Shown here piece after piece: positions 7,799 through 13,809 of a stretch of 23,445 nucleotides of DNA. Position 1 is the first letter of the stretch; the number at the start of each line of letters is the position of its first letter. The notes beneath the pieces are model-generated. The model saw only the letters and a list, made by a program, of their open reading frames with translations. It searched no databases and was not told the origin of the DNA. A program made the position numbers and the translations under genes. The stretch comes from Dehalococcoidia bacterium (GTDB taxonomy: Bacteria > Chloroflexota > Dehalococcoidia > UBA3495): positions 1 to 23,445 of the forward strand of contig JASMCQ010000003.1 in NCBI GenBank assembly GCA_030753265.1. Reading direction: 5' to 3'.

Positions 7799-7870
7799 GT
7801 CTTTCCGAGCGAAGCGAAGAATCTCAGGGGAAAAGTGAGATTCCTCGTCGCTTCGCTCCTCGGAATGACA
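7799..7870. repeat. Palindromic dispersed repeat (GAGCGAAGCGA-AATCTCA type)
   Basis: TGTCTTTCCGAGCGAAGCGA starts the left arm at 7799, which ends in AGAATCTCA. The right arm runs from TGAGATTCCTCG (7836) to CGGAATGACA (7870) and is its near reverse complement with small bulges. It sits exactly between two convergent reading frames, where it can serve as a two-way terminator. A shorter relative is at 2346-2376. Confidence 0.7.
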
Positions 7871-7935
7871 GTCTTAAGGCAAACAGGGACGGCTAGGATG
7901 AGGGTCGAAACCCCCGGCCCAAACCTCCGGCCGGG

Positions 7936-8985
7936 TTACCGGCCGGCGGCCCTTAGGACTCGGTCCAGGGTGGCCTGGCCCGGCGTCAGCGACCCGTCGT
8001 CGATGCCGTGCATGGCGTCGACCAGAGCGTCGGTGAAGGGCGTCGGCACCGACACCTCCCGGCCTTTGCCGGCCACGAAGGCGTTCATCTGGTCGATCTC
8101 GGACCGGCGTCCCTTCTTCACGTCCTGGGCCATGGAGGGCGGCCAATTGGACCGGCCCCCGCGGGCGGCCATGTGAGCGTCCAGCTCTTCGAACACGTCG
8201 CCCTTGTCGGCCTCGGCCCACACCTTGGCCGACTGGCCGCTGACTTCCACCACGTTCAGCCCCATCGCCAGGCCCACCTGGGCCGTCTCCTTGCCGAGGT
8301 GAATTCGTAACAACCGGCACTGGGAACTCGCGGCCATCTCCTGAGACCACATTCCGGAGATGGAGGCCGGAGCGTTGGCCATCGCGTTGGTGCAAAGCTT
8401 GCTCCAGCGTTCGCCCCACAAATTGTCGGTGGCGTAGGCGGCATCAACCTGGTTCAGGATCCGCGCCAGGTTCTCCGTCCGGGGGGTGATCCGGCCGTCC
8501 TGCTCCCCGGTCCGAAAGACGGTATGCCCCGAGTCGTGGCCCCTCGGGCCGCCCCGCTCGACGTGGCCGGGCTCCCACAGCGCCACGCTGATGGAAGAAG
8601 CTACGCAGCCGATCTCCCGGTCGCTGCCCACGATGCCGCCGATAACCGGATCGTTCCAGCAGTTCTGGATCGAGACGAAGTACCCCTCGGGTTTGACGAA
8701 CCGCTTGATGAAGTGGGTCACCCACTCGGTATCATAGGATTTCGCCGTGATAATCGCGAAATCGAAAGGGTCCCGAATGCCCTGGGCGTCGGAGAGGTGC
8801 ATCGCCTTGACCGGAACGGTAAAGTTCAGCTCATCGCTGCTGAGCCGGAGGCCTTGATGCCTCATGGCCTCAACGTGCTCCGCCCACATATCGATGATGG
8901 TCACGTCCTCGCCCGCTTGGGTCAGAAGAGCGGCCACGTAGCTGCCTACGGCGCCGACGCCGATCATCCCTATCTTGTCGCCCAT
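7936..8985 (-). CDS. 2-dehydropantoate 2-reductase (ketopantoate reductase) family protein
   Basis: A 349-residue NAD(P)-dependent reductase. The N-terminus is a Rossmann fold with MIGVGAVGSYVAALL (glycines 9, 11, 14), followed by VTIIDMW and DFAIITAKSYDT. The C-terminal helical domain has ERWSKLCTNAMANAPASISG, where the WxKL lysine is the usual catalytic one. It also has the family hallmark RRSEIDQMNAFVAGKGRE followed by VPTPF. AGGAGGT lies 8 bases before the ATG. It is ~40 residues longer than typical PanE, the extra lying around GGPRGHDSGHTVFRT (near residue 150). The family includes reductases of other 2-keto acids besides ketopantoate. No other pantothenate gene is nearby, so I leave the symbol blank. 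Confidence 0.85.
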   Translation of the reverse strand: MGDKIGMIGVGAVGSYVAALLTQAGEDVTIIDMWAEHVEAMRHQGLRLSSDELNFTVPVKAMHLSDAQGIRDPFDFAIITAKSYDTEWVTHFIKRFVKPEGYFVSIQNCWNDPVIGGIVGSDREIGCVASSISVALWEPGHVERGGPRGHDSGHTVFRTGEQDGRITPRTENLARILNQVDAAYATDNLWGERWSKLCTNAMANAPASISGMWSQEMAASSQCRLLRIHLGKETAQVGLAMGLNVVEVSGQSAKVWAEADKGDVFEELDAHMAARGGRSNWPPSMAQDVKKGRRSEIDQMNAFVAGKGREVSVPTPFTDALVDAMHGIDDGSLTPGQATLDRVLRAAGR

Positions 8986-9115
8986 GAGTCATACCTCCTG
9001 CGTTGAACGGCCTGCCGGGCCGCCGCAAATCTTGGGGATATCCGGGCCTGTCCCGCTGGTCGCCACCAAGTCTAGTGGAGCCGTCGGGGCAGCGCAAGCC
9101 GGGTTGGTTTGCCGG

Positions 9116-9805
9116 TCAAGACCCCGGCGTCTCACGCTGTGCCACCCACTTATCGGCCTGGTCCAGTTGGGAAGCCGCAGGACGGATGTTGTAGTAGGGG
9201 ATATAGGGCTTGTAGAACTCGAAGATACGGCGCAGCTCAGCCTCGGGCTGGTCGTGGACATCCACCCTCAGGGAAAGATAGGGGAAGACATCCCAATCGT
9301 AGGTCAGGAGGCAGGCCGAGCGCTGCCCCGCGTCTTGACCCCCCGCGTCACGCCCGGCTTCGATGGCTCGAAGCAGGCGCTCCTCCAGCTCCTCGCCGAC
9401 GCCCGCCTCGAATGCTCGGGCCATCTCTTCGATCACGCGGGGACCGCTGAGGGTGTTGCCGGCGGCGGCGTACCCATCACCGACGTGGACTCCCTTCCAC
9501 TCTCGGGCCAAGGGCCCGGAATAGGCTGCCGCGTGCCCGTCCTTATCCACGACGACAAATTGCCGGTGCTCAGGGTTGAAGTCGGCAGCCTTCATCTCCT
9601 CTACGACCTTGGGGGCAGCGTAGCCCATGCCGAGCAGTTGCAGGGCAAGCACTCCCAAGCGAGGGTTGGAGCTGGATTGGCTGGCAACAGCCCCCGCTCT
9701 GGCCTTGATATGGGGGACGCGGGAACCCGTGGCCAACGAGTGAGTGGCCACCGCGATGCCCAGCCTTCCCGTTTGTTCGCATCGAGCGGTAATTGAGAAC
9801 GTCAT
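9116..9805 (-). CDS. DUF1028 family protein (Ntn-hydrolase-like fold)
   Basis: A 229-residue protein matching DUF1028 along its length: MTFSITARCEQTGRLGIAVATHSLATGSRVPH, then VASQSSSNPRLGVLALQLL, RQFVVVDKDGHAAAYSG and GDGYAAAGNTLSGPRVIEEMARAFE. A C-terminal stretch follows with YLSLRVDVHDQPEAELRRIFEFY. The family is thought to have an Ntn-hydrolase-like fold and occurs widely in catabolic clusters; its reaction is not established to my knowledge. GAGGTG lies 6 bases before the ATG. It is transcribed away from the selenoprotein candidate at 10095, with ~290 bases between. Confidence 0.88.
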   Translation of the reverse strand: MTFSITARCEQTGRLGIAVATHSLATGSRVPHIKARAGAVASQSSSNPRLGVLALQLLGMGYAAPKVVEEMKAADFNPEHRQFVVVDKDGHAAAYSGPLAREWKGVHVGDGYAAAGNTLSGPRVIEEMARAFEAGVGEELEERLLRAIEAGRDAGGQDAGQRSACLLTYDWDVFPYLSLRVDVHDQPEAELRRIFEFYKPYIPYYNIRPAASQLDQADKWVAQRETPGS

Positions 9806-10094
9806 AGCTGCACCTCACTATCCGGATGTCACCTGAGCGTCTATAACATGGGCACCCCAGCAAGTCAATCGAACCCGCGTGAATGCAAGGCATTCGCGTC
9901 ATGAATCCGGAACGACAAAGTCGTATGCAACATCCCAAAAAGACAAAGAATCAGACGCTATCTCCCGGCAAGCCCGGCTCCCGCACAAGCAGGGCCGCGG
10001 GTTTTCGTTTATACTTTCACAAAACAACGGGGCACGAAGCAACGGGCATGGAGCGCCGGGGCGACCGCACTCAGCAAATCCATGGAGGTGGTCA

Positions 10095-10592
10095 ATGACC
10101 GAAGGGCAGCGACACGACAAGGCGGTGAACCTCTTCTTCACCGGGAAATACAATTGAGCGCAGGCCGTGCTCCTTGGACTCAAGGAGCAGGGTTGGGATA
10201 TTCCTGAGGACCTGGTCCGGGCCGCGGTCTCCTTCGGCGGAGGCGTCGCCCTGTCCAAGAACATCTGCGGTAGCCTGACGTCGGCGGCGATGGCGATGGG
10301 GCTGGCCTACGGGAGCACGGAGCCCACCGGCACCGCTCCACGCCCGGCCTACGCCAGGACCAAAGCGGTCCTGGACCGGTTTCGAGAAGAGTTCGGGACG
10401 ACTCAGTGCGGAGATCTGACCGCCGAATGGGTCGATGACTTCGCCAACCCGGAGCGGCCCCGCCGCTGCGCTGAACTGGTCCGCTTCACCCTGGACCAGA
10501 TAATGGACATCAGGGCCAAATCGGACGAGTCGCCGGATTGGCAGGAGCATTGGTGGGACGACTACCTGGACAAGCGGGATAAAGTGAAATGA
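10095..10592 (+). CDS. C_GCAxxG_C_C family redox protein, candidate selenoprotein (TGA codon 21 read as selenocysteine)
   Basis: Read through one TGA (10155-10157), the frame gives a 165-residue protein, MTEGQRHDKAVNLFFTGKYN-U-AQAVLLGLKEQG. In this family the first conserved cysteine stands in YNCxQAVL, so the TGA replaces that cysteine precisely. The other conserved cysteines are kept: C58 in NICGSLTSAAMAMGL, C105 in FGTTQCGDL, C125 in RRCAELV. The frame is undamaged on both sides. GGAGGT lies 5 bases before the ATG, showing that translation starts ahead of the TGA. A perfect 9-base-pair hairpin starts 11 bases after the TGA. The protein is presumably a soluble thiol/selenol redox factor of unknown partner. 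The stop codon overlaps the start of the next gene (ATGA). Some pipelines, as I recall, name this family '(seleno)protein', so the position may be known elsewhere. A plain nonsense mutation is the alternative. Confidence 0.82.
10155..10189 (+). promoter_or_regulatory. Candidate bacterial SECIS element
   Basis: The TGA at 10155-10157 is followed by TGCTCCTTG (10168-10176), loop GACT (10177-10180), and CAAGGAGCA (10181-10189). This is a perfect 9-base-pair stem with a tetraloop. The first loop base is G, 20 bases after the TGA. Bacterial SECIS elements are described as small stem-loops in the coding region with a conserved G among the first two loop bases, about 16-37 bases after UGA. All these conditions are met. 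Sec incorporation itself needs selA, selB and selC, which are not in this window. Confidence 0.75.
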
Positions 10593-11014
10593 GTCTCCCA
10601 AGCCTCGGCGCCGGCGTAGTTCGTCCCGCCTCGGCCACGGCCGCAAGCGTTTTCACCGTCGTCGCAGCCTTCCAGGTTTTCTGGGCCCTCGGCGGCACCT
10701 GGGGGCTGTCGGCCGCGTGGGGTGGTGCGCACGCTGACCTCTCGTCAGGGCTCCGGGCGGCGAGCGCCCTCTCGGCAGTGCTGCTCCTGGCCGGCGCGAT
10801 CGTAGTTCTTGGCCGCGCCGGCTACCGGGTGGTCGCTGTCCCGGCCGGCGTCTTACGCTGGGGCACGTGGGTGATCGTCGCCATTCTGGCGGTGAGCGCC
10901 CTCGGGAACTTCGCCTCGTCGAGTGACTGGGAACGGTTCCTGAACGGGCCGGTCGCGCTCCTGTCGGTGCTCTTGTGCATCGTTGTCGCCCGCAGTTCAA
11001 TGCCGCAGCGCTGA
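10589..11014 (+). CDS. DUF3995 family small membrane protein
   Basis: A 141-residue protein with four likely membrane helices, around residues 15-36, 56-75, 90-107 and 119-135. The first carries AAFQVFWALGGTWGLSAAWG, the pattern typical of DUF3995 proteins. The ATG overlaps the stop codon of the selenoprotein candidate (ATGA at 10589-10592), so the two are translationally coupled. This is further evidence that ribosomes read through the TGA upstream. Function is unknown. The short acidic/polar loops contain no cysteine pair that would mark it as a redox protein; the only Cys is at 130 in the last helix. Confidence 0.75.
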   Translation: MSLPSLGAGVVRPASATAASVFTVVAAFQVFWALGGTWGLSAAWGGAHADLSSGLRAASALSAVLLLAGAIVVLGRAGYRVVAVPAGVLRWGTWVIVAILAVSALGNFASSSDWERFLNGPVALLSVLLCIVVARSSMPQR

Positions 11015-11065
11015 GGTTCGCGGATTGCGCCGCCATCGCCGGCGGCCCCTGGATGAAATGCCACG

Positions 11066-11098
11066 CTTGCGCCGACCGGATGCTACGGTCAGCGCAAG
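11066..11098. terminator. Hairpin between convergent genes
   Basis: CTTGCGCCGACCG (11066-11078) pairs with CGGTCAGCGCAAG (11086-11098), 12 of 13 positions Watson-Crick, around a 7-base loop. It lies between the DUF3995 gene and the oppositely directed gene at 11134. No long U-run is present on either side, so it could be a weak two-way terminator or just a palindrome. Confidence 0.45.
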
Positions 11099-11133
11099 TT
11101 GATGCCGGCCCGGCGGCGAGGACCGAGGCGCTC

Positions 11134-11964
11134 CTACGAGATAAGCGCAGGCAGCAGGTTGGGTTGCGGGACCGGCGGCTCGCCCTTGATGCTCTTCACC
11201 AGCTCGAAGGCCCGCTTCACCGTTTCATCGCTGCCCTCCAGGCTGATGATAACGCTGCCCTCGGAGCCGCCTACGCCCCCCGAGGCGACGTGGGTGGCGC
11301 TGACGCCGGTTAACATCGCCAAGGCCTCGATCTCCGTCACCACGAGCCCTTGCATCACCGGCATCAGGCCGATCTTGGCCCCCATAACATACTTGAACAT
11401 TCCTTGCCCGCACTTCTGGACTGCCTCATTGACCGAGGGAATGAGCTTTTCGAGGCCGACCGGAATGACGAAGTTGGTTCCCCGGGCCGTTACCGTCGGC
11501 CACACGGCGCCGATGGTCCCACCGAACCAATTGGCGGCGATTACTCCCACGTTCCCCTCGGCGTCTACCGCGTTCACGCCCTTCACCACAACATCCGTCG
11601 CCGTCAGGTCCTTTAGGGCCTGGTCGAAGCCGTCCGGCGTCAGGTCGCCGTCCCGGAACACCCAGGGGCCCTGCCCCTCCTCCGGCAGCGTGGACGCCAG
11701 CCGGCCATCGGTGACTATTCCGGCGGTGCAGTTGGGCTTGTTTAGGGTGTCGCCGAGCACCTCTTCCGCGACGAAAGCCGTGGTGATTCCCCTGCAGATC
11801 ACGAAGAGTCCGTCCTTCAAGCTTCGTTGCACCTCCGGCAGCGCCAGCACACCCTTGGCGAGGAGCCGGCGGGACTCCGATGGGGTGATCACCACGATCC
11901 CGTGGGTCCGGTCGTCTCGGCCACCTTCGAGCTTCTCTTGGAACCGTGAAGTGTCGTAGAACAT
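11134..11964 (-). CDS. Unrecognised conserved-looking protein, possibly NagB/LUD-like fold
   Basis: A 276-residue reading frame with AGGAG about 7 bases before its ATG and normal codon use, so a real gene. I do not recognise the family. Visible features are GIVVITPSESRRLLAKGVLALPEV near the N-terminus, then LFVICRGITTAFVAEEVLG. The centre has TDVVVKGVNAVDAEGNVGVIAANWFGGTIG, followed by GTNFVIPVGLEKLIPSVNEAV. The C-terminal part reads VTEIEALAMLTGVSATHVASGGVGGSEGSVIISLEGSDE and resembles a small ACT-like or beta-alpha-beta domain. The VGLEKLIP stretch and the glycine-rich segment before it recall LUD-domain (LutB/LutC) and related NagB/RpiA-fold proteins, but this is inference. No signal peptide or membrane segment. 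Confidence 0.7.
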   Translation of the reverse strand: MFYDTSRFQEKLEGGRDDRTHGIVVITPSESRRLLAKGVLALPEVQRSLKDGLFVICRGITTAFVAEEVLGDTLNKPNCTAGIVTDGRLASTLPEEGQGPWVFRDGDLTPDGFDQALKDLTATDVVVKGVNAVDAEGNVGVIAANWFGGTIGAVWPTVTARGTNFVIPVGLEKLIPSVNEAVQKCGQGMFKYVMGAKIGLMPVMQGLVVTEIEALAMLTGVSATHVASGGVGGSEGSVIISLEGSDETVKRAFELVKSIKGEPPVPQPNLLPALIS

Positions 11965-12491
11965 GTGTCACTCCTCTTCATACAATTGAATTCCTATCTT
12001 AAAACAGGCGGAGTTCGAGCCAAGACCCGGGCCCTCCCGCCTCTCGCGAGCCGATCAGACGCCGAGGAGGCGCCACCGAACCAAAGTTGTCGCCATCTCG
12101 AACGGGACCGACGTGCGTTAATCTGCGTGACGGTTGCCAGCGGCGGACCGGCGTATGCTATCCTCTCCGATCATGTGCCGCCGAAGCCCTCGCTCAGAGC
12201 AGCATTCTCGGAGCGACGACCACAACTATCTTCAGGGTGCTCTGGTGCGGAGACCCCCTCTCACTCTCCTCTTTCGCAAGGGGGAAGGTCAGGGGTAGTC
12301 ACCCCGGGGCTGCCGAGTTACGGCTGCCTCCGGCCCGGGGCCAGCATAGCTTCGGCGAGCCGGGAGTGTCAACGCGGCGGCAGGCCGGTACTGGAACTGC
12401 GCGTGCAAAAGTTGTATAGTCTAGCTTGCAACTAGGAACCATTTCCGAATTCGACCAACGGTGAGCAATATTTTCCCACGGAGGTCTTGTA
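11965..12491. other. Intergenic region with a C/G-rich imperfect palindrome
   Basis: No gene is supported. Around 12254-12295, CCCCCTCTCACTCTCC faces GGGGGAAGGTCAGGGG across CTTTCGCAAG. This is an imperfect palindrome of the dispersed 'CCCTCTCCCTTTCGCAAGGG' kind seen in many genomes. GGAGGTC at 12480-12486 is the ribosome site of the next gene. A TATAGT at 12415-12420 could be a -10 box for it, but I find no clear -35. Confidence 0.45.
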
Positions 12492-13805
12492 ATGGCATCT
12501 AAGGTCTATTTCATGAGCGACCGCTCAACAGGCCCCGACAGCACCCTGGTGGCAAAGATGCTGGCCGTCTTCGACGCCGCCGGACTGGGTGAGATGATAA
12601 AACCCTACGATGTCGTGGCCATCAAGCTTCATTGCGGGGAATACAACAACACCGGCTATCTCCGGCCGGTCTACGCGCGAGCCCTGGCGGACAAGATCAA
12701 GAGCCTGGGTGGCCGGCCCTTCGTATGCGACACCACGACTCTGACCTACAACCCTTTCGCGGGAAGGGTGACCGCCATGGACGAGCTGCTTACGGCGGAG
12801 CGGAACGGGTACAGCTCCGCAACGTTGGGTTGCCCTTTCATCGTCGCCGATGGCTTCTTCGGCACCGACGACCAACTCGTCGACCTGCCCGAAGGCACGG
12901 TTATCAAAGAGACCTACATCGCCAAGGCTTTGGCAATGGCCGACGTTGTTATCGTTCTCAGCCATTTCAAGGGCCACATGACCGGTGTGTTTGGCGGGGC
13001 CATCAAGAACCTGGGCATCGGCGGGCAGTCAAAGCGGGGCAAGCTCAACGTGCACCAGTCGAAGCACCCCAAGTGGGGACTGCACCTCTCGGAGTTCAAC
13101 CCCCACCTGTGCATCGGCCACGCCTGTGCCCAGTGGCAGATCTGTGAAGACTGCTGCCCCTTGGGGCTGTTCAACGTCACCGACCACACGATAGACTGGC
13201 GCGCCGAGGCCTGCATCAACTGCCAGGCGTGCAACAACGTAGTTACCTGTGGGGTGTTGACCCGGCCGTTGGGCAACATCGATGGCGCCGCCGCCGCCAT
13301 GGCAGACGGTGCCCTGGCAGTGGTTAAAACGGTGGGCTCCGATAAGGTGGGCTTCATCAACATGGCCATCGACGCCTCCCCCGGGTGCGACTGTGTCATG
13401 TGGAGCGACCGGGCCTTCGTTCCCAACATCGGCGTCTTCGCCAGCCGCGACCCCGTAGCCATCGACACCGCCTGCCGGGACATGGTCAACGACTCTCCGG
13501 GGGTTGTTGGGTCCAAGGCCCACGAAGCCGGCGTTCTGGCCCCCGGCGTTCCCAAGTTCGCCGCCATCTCCTCGGCGGTGGGCGCCAGCGACAGCCTGCA
13601 AATCAACTCCGCCGTGCGCAATGGCCTGGGAACCACCGACTACGAGATTCTGGAGGCAACGGTGCCCGACTCCACATATTACCGTTTCCAGTTTGACCCT
13701 CGTCCAGTGCGGCAGCGGTTTGCCAAGCTCTTCGAGAAAGACCCTGTCGTCCCGGAGCGGGGATTCAAGCGGACGGAGAATGTCGATCTCGCTACATTGA
13801 GGTGA
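12492..13805 (+). CDS. DUF362 domain protein with ferredoxin-type iron-sulfur region
   Basis: A 437-residue protein. The DUF362 part runs from KVYFMSDRSTG through VAIKLHCGEYNNTGYLRP and VLSHFKGHMTGVFGGAIKNLGIG (near residues 156-178). It is interrupted by a cysteine-rich insert. C207, C212, C218, C221 and C222 lie in LCIGHACAQWQICEDCCPLG. C241, C244, C247 and C253 lie in EACINCQACNNVVTC. This is enough for one or two 4Fe-4S clusters. DUF362 resumes with NIGVFASRDPVAIDTACRDMV. Its stop is 4 bases ahead of the AFOR start, and the AFOR ribosome site lies within its last codons, so the two are co-translated. It is probably an electron carrier or assembly partner for the AFOR (inference). GGAGGTC precedes the ATG. 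Confidence 0.85.
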   Translation: MASKVYFMSDRSTGPDSTLVAKMLAVFDAAGLGEMIKPYDVVAIKLHCGEYNNTGYLRPVYARALADKIKSLGGRPFVCDTTTLTYNPFAGRVTAMDELLTAERNGYSSATLGCPFIVADGFFGTDDQLVDLPEGTVIKETYIAKALAMADVVIVLSHFKGHMTGVFGGAIKNLGIGGQSKRGKLNVHQSKHPKWGLHLSEFNPHLCIGHACAQWQICEDCCPLGLFNVTDHTIDWRAEACINCQACNNVVTCGVLTRPLGNIDGAAAAMADGALAVVKTVGSDKVGFINMAIDASPGCDCVMWSDRAFVPNIGVFASRDPVAIDTACRDMVNDSPGVVGSKAHEAGVLAPGVPKFAAISSAVGASDSLQINSAVRNGLGTTDYEILEATVPDSTYYRFQFDPRPVRQRFAKLFEKDPVVPERGFKRTENVDLATLR

Positions 13806-13809
13806 TCAC

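Noticed and set aside
10155..10157. TGA as a simple nonsense mutation making the gene at 10095-10592 a pseudogene
   Set aside because: Only one lesion exists, it falls exactly on a conserved redox cysteine, a SECIS-like stem follows at the right distance, and the downstream coupled gene is intact. It stays the main alternative.
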